Shown: positions 52,490 through 63,662, counted from the stretch's first letter. The stretch: DNA of 64,000 bases from Crotophaga sulcirostris (GCA_013397455.1 VYZB01000190.1:613220-677219); one strand, 5' to 3'. Notes: generated by a model not told the origin, from the letters alone. Translations and numbers: made by a program.

Positions 52490-53065
52490 AACAGACTCAG
52501 TTTGGGGGGAAATTAACTTAACTTATTAAAATAAAAAAGTAATTACTAGTCCAAGTAGTAGGAAACAAAAACACAAACATTAAAAATACCCCTTAACTCA
52601 CTGCATTCTCAGGCTCAAGTTCACTCCTGCCCTCCAGACCTTTCTGCACCTCTGAGCAGCACAGAAGTTGGGGGGGCTGCAGTTTACAGCCAGTACACAG
52701 CAGTTCCTCTCTACTGCTTCTTCTTTCATACACTTTTGCTCTTCTCTAATGTGGGCCTTCCACAAGGAGCAGCTTCTGTCAGGAAAACCATCTCTTCTGT
52801 GGGTCCTCCATGGGCTGCAGGGAATATCTGATCCAGCACTTGGAGCACCTTCTCCTCCTCTTCTTACTCCTCGGACCTTGATGTTGCCGCTGCTGTTTTT
52901 CTTACTCTTTTTGCTCCATTATGGTCTCTCGGTCTGGTATTTTCCGCCCTTTCTTAAATACATTATCATGGAGGTGCAACATGCTTATCCGAGGGGCTCA
53001 GTTTTGGACAGCTGCAGGTCCATTGCAGAGCCTACTGGAAGGAGCTGTGTAGGAATATATTGTCA
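52490..53065 (+). mobile_element. Degraded avian ERV/LTR-derived fragment
   Basis: The GC-richer stretch with TGGGTCCTCCATGGGCTGCAG at 52799-52819 (CTCCATGGGCTGCAGGGAA core), CTTGGAGCACCTTCTCC near 52840 and TTTCTTAAATACATTATCATGGAGG at 52950-52974 follows a dispersed repeat I recall from many bird genomes and attribute to an endogenous retroviral element. The AT-rich first part (52490-52600) also fits. It has decayed: only scattered blocks remain, ends are uncertain, and the 136-codon open frame at 52668-53078 is not a gene. The classification as ERV rather than another class is from memory. Confidence 0.55.
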
Positions 53066-53860
53066 GTTTTCACTGTGAAAACTGTAGAGTCCCAATGGGA
53101 TCTGTATTGCAACCTGTGCTGTTCAACATATTCATAAATTATCTGAAAGAAGGCTGAAAGATTACAAAGTTTGCTCACTTTGATAGCAAAGGTAATGGTT
53201 GTGTCAAATATCATGATACTGTGGGACTAGGCAATTCAGAGGCAGACAAAAATTCAGCACAGACAGATATAAATTGATAGACCAAAGGAAGAAAACTTCT
53301 GGTTTCACATAGACAGTAATAAACTCTGAAATATTATAACTCAATAGTAAGACCTTGGAGTTATAACAGATCACTCTTTGGAAATACTGAGAATATGCTT
53401 AATAACAATAAAAAATAAAAGACCAAAGAGGAAAATGCAAATTACTATGAAAGAAATACAAAAAACATAGAATAAATTAATAGCACAGCTCCAGTCGGAA
53501 TACTCTGTAATTCTGGTGGTCCTTCTTACCTCAAAAAGAACAGAATATAATTGGAAAAGATACAGAAAAAGACAAAGAATGGATCAAAGTTGACACAATT
53601 TCTAAACAAAGAATGATCAGGATTCTTCAGCCTAGAAAAGAGATGGGGACATACCAGTCTATACATTATAAGTGGCATTAAGAAGGTGAACAGGAAAGTG
53701 TTTTTTATTGTCTCTTTCAATATAAGCAGCAGGAAACAATAAAGGAAAATAGCTAACAGAAGATTCGAAACAAACAAAAAGAAGACAATCCTTCAAACAC
53801 ATCCTACCTCTGGCCACAGAAAAATAGATATTAAATTTCACTCAAAATACGATAAAAAAA
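53066..53860 (+). mobile_element. Ancient CR1-type LINE fragment (reverse transcriptase to ORF2 end)
   Basis: A strongly diverged plus-strand CR1. Near 53092-53150 the translation reads VPMGSVLQPVLFNIFINYL, matching the PQGSVLGPVLFNIFIND block of CR1/Jockey reverse transcriptases. Further on, FADD is no longer readable, but ILQPRKEMGTYQSIHYKWH near 53620-53680 and a RFETNKKKT block near 53762-53785 follow the order of the C-terminal CR1 blocks of the old tetrapod (turtle and crocodile-like) CR1 families. Many stops and indels show long inactivity. It directly follows the ERV-like fragment. Confidence 0.65.
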
Positions 53861-56800
53861 CCCATGGCAAAACAAAAATCTACAAAGGGCTACTAAAAAA
53901 AAAAAACCTAATAAAAATCCTTCCTAATTCAGGGGATCTCTGAGGTCCAAATCATTTAAGCCTTGAAAGGTATTCTGGGAAAGTATCATACCCCATACTA
54001 AAACCTGTACAAACCAGATTAAAAAATGTACATCTTGAATACAGAACTATGACACAGTGGCTCAAACATAGCCAGTGACATTCCAGACACCCAGGATATC
54101 TGAGACCTGGGGCTGACAGACAGGACACTAGAGAACATGAGTTCTTCTGGAGTAACAGCTAGAGGCTAGTTTAAATGCACGAGGGCATTTCAGATAGCAC
54201 TAGACACCTATATTTTGGTTACTAAATCCTTGTTTTTACATTGAAAGAGGTGGTTCAGGTCTATAGAGGCCCAAATGTCAGTTATACCCATTTCTATGTA
54301 CATGAGTTTGGTAGCCAGTAAACACACATTTTATTTTTCAAAGCATGTTCGCTGGTGCCATAGTCAGTCAAAGAGCCTCAGGTAATTAACGTTTATTGCC
54401 AAAGCCAACTCTAGCAGCTGATTTTTTATAACTATTACATCCCAATCACATCCATATTGAACCATCCAGCTCCACTGTGCACAACTTACTGTATTTATTT
54501 TTTTAAGGCCTGTTAACATTTAATACTTTTCCAAAGTTTCTATTTGGAACACAGAAGTAGTTATTTGCTAAAGATGAGCATTTCAACTTCAGAACCACAG
54601 TTACCTTGATAAATTAATGGAATATCAGTGGGATCTCATATCAAACATTCAAAATAGATTTACATCCACCAATCCAGAAGTAATTCTGCCTCCCTGTACT
54701 TTTGAATAACAACACTGTGGTACTTCATGAGCATCCACTATTCTTTCCCAGGAAACTCCAGATTCATTTAATGAGCAGGATGAATCTGGTCTGATAGGAA
54801 ACTATGACTGTAAGTGGAATTTTTATTTCCTTTCTTGCAGCACCTGGAAATTGTGTAATAAACAACTGCACAACTGAAAAGAAGGTATCGTTACCAAAAC
54901 AGGTGATAGCTTCCCTGGAAAACGTGGATTGTGTCCTCCTGCTGCAAGCCTTAATAACATTGAAAAGGCATTTAAACCAAGCTCTCCTGAGGCATCATTA
55001 ATTGTTGCTCTACATATCCTGTCCCAACTTATTTCTTACGTATCATTCACAGAAATGCTGATCGCATAGTTGCAAACATAATCCATAGGAGTTCTGCTTT
55101 CCACATACAGAAGTTAATATACAGCAATGTTAAGTACTCTGAAAAACTATATTCTAAGTTTTCTCAGTTTGCATATTCTGAATTATTTTATATCAGTAAC
55201 AGCATTCTCTTTCCCTCTTCATTTCCCTAGAAGACTGTAAAAACAAAATAAAATAATTAAGATCATGAAGACTCAGATAGTGAGTGGCATGAAAAAGCAG
55301 TAATTTAGTCTTCAGAGCAAAAATGAGCAAGACAGAAAGCAGAAGGCTACATCTCAAATAACAGGCCAAAAAAGTTGAAATACGGTTGTAACTGAGACCT
55401 GTATTTGACAAGTACATACTTAATCTAAATTGCATGGATTGTGGTCTGGGAATGAGCACTGTAATTCGCTTTACTGTGAGAGATTGAAGAGTTCAAGACT
55501 GTCTGGTCAGGGAAAACTTTAGTGGATGGACAGTAAAGGGAGTCTGGAAAGAGCATTCTGACAAACAGGCCGAGGAAGTGGAGAAACCGAAGACTAGCTG
55601 GGCAAACACAGGAAAAAAAGAAACAATAAAAGGACTGAGATGAACTGAACACTCATCCTGTTTTAGTACCCATACTAGATTAGAAAGCCTCTGCCACATG
55701 GAGGGTAGGGAGGGAAATTTGCTGAGAGGTCAGAAAAGGTAAGACTGGACATGATTATAAATGAAACTGGGAATTGAGAGAGGTCTTTGAAGTAAGAAAT
55801 AGAGTGGCTACACAGGACTTCTGGAATTGTGCATGCAAAGCAGAAAGGAGATTTGACTAAGATGGGAAGGTTGCATTCATGAAGAGATCAAATCTGTAAG
55901 TAATGAGGAGAAATAGGTTGTAATGGGAATCTAGAGGAGTGTGTCAGGGCTATAAAAGGTTTGCATGACACTGGGACAAGGAACCGTGACCAAAGTGATA
56001 TGGGTGGAACAGGAGATGCCAGGAAAACTGAGATGGACTAGGCAGAAACATGCACACCACACTGATACACTTTCCTCCAAAGCCTGAAATTGAAATCAAG
56101 ATTCTGGATGTTTTGTCCTCTGCTGTCCATAAGTGTCTGTGAAATTCTACTGGAAAGCATGTTTGTCTCTCACATTCATCTGTGCAGTGGATGCATAGGC
56201 AAATGAAACTCATCCCTCTCATCTCACAGTTTCACCTTCTCAGCCTAAAACCAACTTCCAAAATGATTCTTTTTCACAATTACTTTCAATTTCATCCTCC
56301 AATTTCCAGTCAGTTCCTCTCTCTCTTTTAAGTCTTAGTCTCCAGAACTGCCCCAAGAGGAAATTTATTCTGAGTCTGGAGCACGCTTAGTGGCTCTGTA
56401 GGAATGATACAGGTGCTAGCAGTAATGAGACAACTGAATGTCTGGGTTTGAGGCACATGCTCTTGTTAGACATAGGACATGCAAAGAGAGGAATTATATT
56501 CAGTTGCTATCTGTGATAAAGACAAGAGGGTCGAGCATGCTTAGTGATGACAAAGTATTAGCAATTAAATTCCAGGAAGTCATTGCTGATTCTACATACA
56601 CTGAGCACGCAGACCACAGTTTTTCAAAGGCTAGTAATTGTTGAAGGAGGGGAGTGGGAAAGGAGGAACCAAGTGTGGAAGTTTTGGATAGAGACCTTTT
56701 CACCCAGGCAACACAACTACCAATTACATCATCAGACTAGTCCTTCACCTTCTTCCTCATTTCTTCTGTTTTTCCTGAAGGTTGATGTTTGGATAAGCAA

Positions 56801-57394
56801 ATCTCAGTGATTTGCCTTAAGTAAACCAAAAGCAGAGACCTATGACTGCATTTAAGTAAAACAAAAATGCAGTTTTTTCTTTTCAAAAAGCAGAGAACAA
56901 ACTTTTTCCAGAATCAGTGGCCTAAAAAGGACTTAGCACGAAGGAAGAATACAGTAATGCCCTCAGCAAGAGTTACTGTATGTCCGATTTAGTGTCACCA
57001 GAGGTGAAAACAGAGCTGTAAACTACAAACACCTAAAGGTTTAAGATAAAAGCTGTCAGGCAGAGAACTCCCTGCAGTTTTAGACCATCTGGATAGCTCT
57101 AAACTTTTCTTAATCTCAATGAAAAAGAGAATGTGAACATGGATGTATAAACAGTGGAATCTCAAGTAGGAACAGAGACTTAGCATCAGTTACTTCAGTA
57201 GTGAAATAATGCATCCAATTTCTGCATCTGCAAGTCAAAAATAACACTGGTAAGCTAAGTATTCACAGTATAGCCAACGAAGTACTCAAAAATATGTCCT
57301 AAAGTGAGAGAATCAAGAAATTTCACCTCCTTACTATAGTAGATAACTAGATTACTGTCTATAAATATATACATAGGAAGATAAATTTCATTTC
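53861..57394. other. Non-coding DNA, no repeat recognised
   Basis: About 3.5 kb. It includes a perfect 10-bp inverted repeat at 54758-54789 and a purine-rich stretch at about 55480-55920 with no recognised family. No coding frame with recognisable domain. Confidence 0.45.
54758..54789. repeat. Perfect inverted repeat, 10-bp arms, 12-bp loop
   Basis: CCAGATTCAT at 54758-54767 and ATGAATCTGG at 54780-54789 are exact reverse complements. No U run follows that would suggest a terminator, and there is no RNA gene context. Confidence 0.7.
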
Positions 57395-57685
57395 AGTCTC
57401 ACAGAGGCATAACAGGACCCAGGGGCTGGAAACTGAAGACAGGCAAACTTAGAATTAACAGCATAATTACGAATGAGGTGTACCTCACTGAAAATTGTGA
57501 TAGATACTCCCACCCTTGAATTATGCTTTTTAAAAAGCAAGGTAGAGCTTTGTTTTATCTTTAGAAAGACATAACCTAGTTCAAATAGAAAGAAACTAAG
57601 ACAGCCATGAAGTTTCTGTTCTACAGTATGCCAGGCTAGATAATCACAGTACTCCCTTCTGTCTTTTTAATCCAGGAAACTGTGT
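57395..57685 (+). mobile_element. Ancient CR1/L3-type LINE 3' end
   Basis: Begins with CCAGGGGCTGGAAACTGAAG near 57419-57438, which resembles the late ORF2 block of old amniote CR1 families, and ends with CAGGCTAGATAATCACAGTACTCCC near 57632-57656, a decayed form of the CTAGATGATCACAATGGTCCCTTCTGG 3' end known from reptile CR1 elements. The middle is too diverged to translate. Recognition is by two blocks in the right order and spacing. Confidence 0.55.
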
Positions 57686-58098
57686 GTATTTCCATTTCAA
57701 TGAAACTGCATCTTTCAATGAGCATTTTTTAAAGGAATAGCTTTCTAGTGAGCTCTAGTTATGCCTTGAAGGCATAGAACTGTTTTGGGGGAGGCTTGTG
57801 AAAAACTTCTGGATAGCACAATATGGTGTTACTCTGAATGGGGAAAGCATTCAGTCCTTTTTGAGCCAAAGCTGGGACCAAGTACAGTATATAGTAGAAT
57901 TTGCTTTTTTTAACATGTTTATTTGAAAATTAACTCTTTGCAGCATCACCCTAAAGCAGTTTATGCACTCAGTTCCATCATCATTTCATGAATTTCACAT
58001 TGGCTTGACATAACCTAATTTTAACTTGTTTTTGTTCACCAGATACTCTCTCTTAAATCACTACAGAAAAGGGAGCCTAATGTAAAACTGTTAGCACT

Positions 58099-58155
58099 GG
58101 AATATGTTTGATAAGGACATCTGTTAAATTGGAATATGTTTGATAAGGACATCTG
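58099..58155 (+). repeat. Local tandem duplication, 25-bp identical units
   Basis: GGAATATGTTTGATAAGGACATCTG occurs at 58099-58123 and again at 58131-58155 with no mismatch, period 32 bp. Identity suggests a recent duplication or slippage event. Confidence 0.92.
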
Positions 58156-61100
58156 ATTTAGTTTCCTCAAAAAAGAATTCTATTTTTGTGCCTCCAACAA
58201 CTTGGAGGCCTGAACCAGCATAAAACAGATATCACTGGGCAATCACATAAAATATTTCTTATTGCACGAAGACAAATCACTAGGCTGACACAGTCTTCAA
58301 AGAACCTCTGACTATGGCAATGTAACCAGTCCACTATTTTCCATCTATGTATATTAGAACGATAATAAATTTTTTTTAAAAAAATCCAACTCAGTACATG
58401 ATTTTGAAGTTTTGAAGTCACTAATTTTGACAGTTAGCAATAAATTCAAGCTAATTTGTTTTCAGTATGAAGCACAGAACATTACTTATTCATATCTATT
58501 TCATTTTCTTACAGTAGTTTCCATTTCATTAATATCTTTCTGTGATTTTTATTATCTCATTTAAGATGTGTAGAGTCAGTCAAAAAAAAAAAAATGAAGA
58601 TAATTCTGACTGCTGACACAGAAGTAAAACCATGGATCCTTTACATGAAATTAATTTTTCTGCACGTAATACAATCAAATGGACAGTCCTTCAAGCTCAA
58701 TGACATAATATCAGTTTAAATGTAGGTTCCCAAGGAACGTAGTGTATAAAGACTTAAAACACAAGCATATCTTAAAGGTAGAGAGGATAATCAGAGTAGT
58801 ATACTACCTTTTGAAAAGGTTTCATTATTTTGTGATTTAATATCTGTCTGCAATTTGTGTATGTGTATGCACTATAATCACATTTAACCTTGAAAATATC
58901 CTGCATCTGGTACATGCTTTCAGCAGGGAGTCCTTAGACTAGTAAATCTGAAAACCAGATCTGATTTTATAATTGCTGTGATGCCAGCAACAGCTCATGT
59001 AATTATTTGTCTGCTTTTAGCTTAGCGTTTGTGAATAACTTCTTATACTAGCTATCTGTTGTTACCTTTTTGTTAATTTTTTTCATCATCATGTCTGTAG
59101 AGGTCACTGTGATAGAAAGCGCAAATCACATAGAAAATATCTGTAGTCATGAATAAAAAGTTTGACTATAATGCTGTTTCTTTTTCATTGTTTCATCCAC
59201 AATGTTACCTTTCACAGTCTGACCTCAAATGTGTAACAATATCCGATGAGAGCATAAGAATAGCAACAACCACATGTTTCTCCATAATTGCTGTTTGTCA
59301 GTCATTTCTTCAGCATTAACAACATTCCAGACAACTCAAGGTCAACTATATCTTGTGCTAAAGGACAAAGCCCTCCTTATCAAAACCATGGGCAAGCCAA
59401 CAAAATCTATTGCCAACTTCCAGATGAGTGGCTTGATTCTGGCTCAGTTTTGTGCCCACGACTAAGAAAAGCAAAGCCACTGAGAATATTCTGGCAATAT
59501 AAACTGGCAATCAAAGCAACTGAAAATATCACTAGCAGTATTTTCCCATTTTATACAGGCACAATCAACTTGGTGTGCCTGCACAGTATTAATACAGAGA
59601 GTTAAACTAGTGCCCTGATGTGACAGTTCCTATAAACCTGACCTTAATAGTGTCCTTAGAGGATGTTTATAGGAAGACAATTCTTTATCAGTTTCTAGGG
59701 TGCATTAAAATGTATAAAATTACATGAAGTATATTGCCAATTTTCCACCTTCAATCTTACTAAATTTACCATTAACAAGAAATATTAAGCTAAAAATAGA
59801 TTTTTAAAAGGGGGTGTTTACAGTTTTGGTGTAAGACCCTTACTAAGCACATAAGAATAGAAGAATTTAGGTAGGTATTAGTAGAGGTGCAAGTGAAAGA
59901 AACAGAATCAGGAGAAAATCACTTTAGAGAGAGTTTAGTAAAGAAAGTAGGCAGATCTCACCAACCACAAAGACAGCAATAATATATCTTAGGGATGTAA
60001 ACAGGAATTACTGTTTGCTATTTTCACCAAATGTTAGAAAAAACTGTATTCTATGTTTTGATTTCTCATATACTAAAGGCAATGGGATGTCATTCATTCT
60101 TCAAAATTAGGCATGTTTTAAGAGACAATAACACATGCTCAATTTTTATAGGGAAAATTAAAACAAATCCATAAAATATGTACCAGCTCAGGTTAGAAAG
60201 GCATAAAAGTAGAATATAAATTTATTCAAAGACAAAATGCCATTTTAAAAAATCTTTGGATTGCTTTTCATGAGAAAAATAGTTTCAATTTTAATACTGA
60301 ACTCATCCTTTCTGTTGAGTAGTAAAGAACAAGATTAACGTATTCCAATATTTTGAAAGAAGATTTTTAAGGAAAGATTTAGAAGAATCTAATGCCATGA
60401 AGCAATTGGCAAGAACACTAATTGACCTTATGCACCAATTGTTTAATCTCTTTTGGCACCAATATTGTTTTTCTTCAGACTCACACTATGACCCCTGTCT
60501 CACTGCCAAAGCAATCCTTGACATTAGTAAAAGAAATTCTGGTGGCAGCAGATTTTACAGCAGATTCAACATCATCAGTCTCATGAGAGCAGTGGACTAT
60601 GCTAACGGAATTTTTCCCCAAAAATTGTTTAACATCAGTCTACTGTTGATCCTAAAAATTGAGCAATGTTGCTCCTCTGTTGTTAAACGTCATGCAGACT
60701 GATTAATTCCAAAAGTTGTAAAAAATACCTGTTCTTCCTTAGTTACAGAATGACCAGTTACCAAGATGCATTTCTCAACAGGAGGACATCAACAAATGAA
60801 ACCTGACGCCAAGCTAAACACACTATTATAAATACCCTATGAAATTTTACAGAGATTGCTTAAGTAATAAGTGCTACAAGCTCTGCTCAGTCTCAAGTTC
60901 CAGGCTTAGAATTAGGATGTGCATTAACTAATATTGTTTGGACTCCATACAAAAGGTTTTAAGTCTTGCCACGATGATAATTCAGTCTATAATTAGCAGA
61001 CATTAACTCTCAGCTCCCAGTCTCTTCCCTGTATATTTAGAAAAAAAAAAAACAACAGACATTCTGATGGGGGAACACCCAGGTGTAAATGTACTATTAT

Positions 61101-61644
61101 AACTTAATAGTGTAGCATAATAAATGTGTAACATGTAAAATGTTTGTTAAATACATGCTGTTTAATTTATTATAAAGTAACAGTCCGTCTAACAGAATTC
61201 CATTGTCCAGAGCTATGTGGTCACATACTCACTAAAGGTCTTACTATTACATGTAACAGAGTACAGACAAACACAAAAGAGGAAGGATCAAAAATATGAC
61301 AAGACAAATAAGAGAAAAAAGATTTAGAGATAAATATTTAGAGAGAACAAAGATGGAAACAACATTACCTCTAAAATTTCTTGTTTGCATTAAAAGTAAT
61401 GCTTTGAAGTTTTGTTTACCTACATAGTACTCAGGGAAATATATGCCTATAACTCCACATATTTTGACTGTATCTCATCTTTCTTTCACTTTTCTGCTTG
61501 GGTCCTAAGTTCACTGCAAACACATGCTTAATTATAATACATAGGTATCTCCAATGAAGTCACAATGAGGTGTCTCCTATATGGGTAGTTTTTATATGTA
61601 GTCTCTCTGAAGAAACCACCATTTCACATCTTCACACAAACATC

Positions 61645-61652
61645 TCATAGAG
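61645..61652 (+). repeat. hAT target-site duplication, left copy
   Basis: TCATAGAG directly before the CAGG end of the element. It pairs with TCCTACAG at 61831-61838 with two mismatches. Confidence 0.65.
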
Positions 61653-61830
61653 CAGGCATGTCAACCTCACAGCCCACGGGCCAAATCCAGCCTGGCACCT
61701 TGTTTCTACCCAGGGGTAGCACCGAGCTCCTTGCCCCTGCGCTCCTGCCAGCGCTGGGCATGTGTGCAGTATGTGACGCGCGTTACGCTGCAGGAGTAGA
61801 ATGGTGGAAGCCATGAGTTTGACACCCCTG
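61653..61830. mobile_element. Non-autonomous hAT transposon (MITE), 178 bp
   Basis: The ends are inverted repeats: CAGGCATGTCAACCTCA on the left and, read on the minus strand, CAGGGGTGTCAAACTCA on the right, 14 of 17 matching. The CAGGGGTGTCAAACTC end followed by CCACGGGCCAAATCC is typical of hAT (Charlie/Buster-like) elements. Flanking octamers TCATAGAG (61645-61652) and TCCTACAG (61831-61838) match at 6 of 8 positions and share the central TA, as expected for an 8-bp hAT target duplication. No transposase is encoded. The interior is CpG-rich with a near-palindrome GTGACGCGCGTTAC at 61771-61784. It is an old element given the decayed left end. Confidence 0.82.
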
Positions 61831-61838
61831 TCCTACAG
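61831..61838 (+). repeat. hAT target-site duplication, right copy
   Basis: TCCTACAG directly after the CCCCTG end of the element. It matches the left copy at 6 of 8 positions. Confidence 0.65.
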
Positions 61839-62224
61839 GTAAGTAATGATATAGTGTGGGACATTCAGGCACTTATTTGTATATATTCAATAGTTTAATA
61901 GATTAAACAACATGAGGAGTATGTTTATATTGCACTCTTAATCAGATATAAGAACAGAGTATCTTCTCTAAAGAAGACATATCTTATCAATATCTTATTA
62001 TGATTTTAAACTCTTTCTATAGAGGAAAAAAAAGATTATCCCAGAGACTTAAATTTGTTACATTTCTGTTGAAATTTCCATCAGAAAAGTCCTTCAGAAA
62101 CAGTTCATGTAATGCTGCTAACCGAGAGTAAGAGTAGAAAACTTGCTCAGTAGGGTGCCAATACTGCAAAGGGAATATAGTTTTCTCTACACTCCCTTTG
62201 TCACCATTTTTTAGAAGTACATAA
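61839..62224. other. Non-coding DNA, no feature seen
   Basis: About 390 bp between the hAT element and the CR1 ORF2 fragment, with no recognised repeat. The downstream part of the minus-strand CR1 cannot be followed into it. Confidence 0.45.
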
Positions 62225-62975
62225 TACAACTACCTGATGGCATACATAGTTCTCCCGCAGGTACAAGGGTAATAGCAGTATTCTATGTGAACCAGGGCCT
62301 GGGAATATGAGCTGTCTGTAAAAGGCCTCATCCACTTGTTCTTTCAGGTCAGGCAGCCTATAGCAGACTCCCACTACAGTGTCACCCATATGTCACCCAT
62401 ACTGTTCTGCTTTTTAATCCTTACCCATAAGCTCAGTCAGCTCATCATTCATCCGTAGAAGAGCTCCATGCGTTCCACCTGTTTTCTCACATAAAGTGAA
62501 ACTCCACCTTCTCATCTTCCCAACCTGCCTTTCCTAAAGAGCCTGCATCTTTCCATTGCAGTCATGTAAGCCATCCCACCATGTCTCAATGATCCCAACA
62601 AGATTATAGCCCTGCAACTGCACAGAGATTTCTTAACTTCTCATGTTTATTCTCCACACTAAAATACAATCACATCAAAGAGGCCCCTCAGCATGCTGGT
62701 TTCTCAGAAATGGTCTGGGGTTTTTGTCCATAATGGTGCCTTGTGGGCATTTCCTTGTTTACACACAAATGTTCGAAACAATCGCACTTCGGTCTTGTTT
62801 TTTCTATTTTGTGTTCCTGTTTGTTCACATCATCCCAGGTATTTTGCTCATCAACCTAGACTATCACTCCCTTACAGGGCTGCCAGTAACTCCTGCTCTC
62901 CTCTGGTGTGGTTAATTGAAAGCCGTCTTTACCAGGTCAGACATCCTGCTGTGCAACAGATCCACTCAGACCCCC
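62225..62975 (-). mobile_element. CR1 LINE fragment: ORF1 end and ORF2 endonuclease domain
   Basis: Minus-strand internal part of a longer CR1. Around 62960-62895 the translation gives a decayed ORF1 C-terminus (DLVKTAFN then stop, as in the family's LVKRALN ending). ORF2 follows. Near 62620-62560 it reads VQLQGYNLVGI-like, with WWDG from the AP-endonuclease domain (ETWWDG in the family). Near 62390-62310 it reads GDTVVGVCYRLPDLKEQVDEAF, which matches the CR1 GxxVVGVYYRPPDQxExVDEAF block. After that a frameshift follows and the similarity ends near 62230. Several stops show it is inactive. It is an unusual find because most avian CR1 copies keep only the 3' end. Confidence 0.85.
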
Positions 62976-62987
62976 TTTTAACTAAAC

Positions 62988-63066
62988 AGTATCACAGTAT
63001 CACAGTATTACAAGGTTGGAAAGGACCTTTGAGATCATCGAGTCCAACCTATAACCCAACACTAAA
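62988..63066 (-). mobile_element. CR1 3' tail fragment
   Basis: Minus-strand CR1 end with three TATCACAG-type octamers, AAGGTTGGAAAGGACC, GATCATCGAGTCCAACC and a short CCCAACACTAAAATAA stretch. It shares the TATTACAAGG variant with the tail at 29445, so the two belong to one subfamily. It sits between the ORF1-end and ORF1-esterase parts of the older CR1. Confidence 0.9.
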
Positions 63067-63117
63067 ATAAACCAGCAGCAGTTTGGTACAGGCTCTAAAG
63101 GAGGCAAAGGCCAGAGT

Positions 63118-63547
63118 TGTGACCAGGCCAGGAAACTCACAGAGAGCAGAGTGACACAGTGAACACCAGTAAGTCATGGGTATAAGAAGCCTTGCGCATA
63201 CCTCTCCTATTGCATGCAATTTGACCACAAGCCAACCACTTTTATCCCATGACAGTCTAAGTGAACCTGCTTTGAGTTCACACTGCTAGTTTCCTCGCGC
63301 ACTGAGACACCTCTCAAGGATGCTCCTCGAAGCAATGCGAACTTTTACCAATGACAGATCACAGGTGGTGAGGGGTGGATAAATATTCTGTATGGGTATA
63401 TTACCCAGGGACCTCTTTGTTCATGTTGGTCTCTCTATCTGGAACTCACTATGCTGCCATACTCCTCTATTAAATTATTTATTTTATAAAAGCTGATACG
63501 CAAGACTCTGTTTCGCGAAACTGTGGATTTGAACTTTGGAGAGAACA
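63118..63547 (+). mobile_element. Putative LTR with primer-binding-site-like junction
   Basis: A ~430-bp stretch bounded by TGTGACCAGG and GAGAGAACA. It carries ATTAAA at 63469-63474 and a promoter-like GGATAAATATT at about 63378-63388. Immediately after the CA end, at 63549, TGGGTGCCCAGACAG starts with the TGG expected of a retroviral primer-binding site. The following ~45 bp would be leader before a CR1 tail cuts in. No gag or pol sequence is present. The left boundary is the least certain part. Confidence 0.5.
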
Positions 63548-63548
63548 T

Positions 63549-63566
63549 TGGGTGCCCAGACAGAAG
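63549..63566 (+). other. Primer-binding-site-like sequence
   Basis: TGGGTGCCCAGACAGAAG just downstream of the putative LTR end. It begins with TGG, complementary to the CCA end of a tRNA. I cannot match it to a particular tRNA by eye. Confidence 0.35.
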
Positions 63567-63594
63567 GTAAGTGAATTGGGGATAAGCATATGAT

Positions 63595-63662
63595 CTCAAA
63601 GGTAAGACTCGAAGATCTCAAAGGTCTTTTCCAACCAGATGATTCTATGATTCCATGATGAA
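63595..63662 (+). mobile_element. CR1 3' tail fragment
   Basis: Plus-strand CR1 end: AGACTCGAAGATCTCAAAGGTC, TTTTCCAACC and ATGATTCTATGATTCCATGATG at the end. A near-copy of its first part (GATCTCAAAGGTAAGACTCG) precedes it at 63591-63610. It is about 65 bp long, inserted into or next to the LTR leader. Confidence 0.85.

Larger units (their letters stand above)
57686..61652. other. AT-rich non-coding DNA
   Basis: About 4 kb with no recognised repeat family apart from the local duplication at 58099-58155. Open frames of 105 codons (59288-59605) and 101 codons (60397-60702) on the plus strand have no domain I recognise and no splice context. Confidence 0.45.

Noticed and set aside
52668..53078. 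136-codon plus-strand open frame, longest in the window
   Set aside because: It falls in the ERV/LTR-derived fragment; it has low-complexity Leu/Ser/Pro composition and no domain.
59288..59605. 105-codon plus-strand frame
   Set aside because: No recognisable family; overlaps another frame of similar quality, typical of chance.
60397..60702. 101-codon plus-strand frame with fairly ordinary amino-acid composition
   Set aside because: I looked for transposase, reverse transcriptase and zinc-finger blocks and found none; no flanking splice sites of note.
62693..63070. 125-codon plus-strand frame
   Set aside because: It is antisense to the CR1 ORF1/ORF2 fragment and runs into the CR1 tail.
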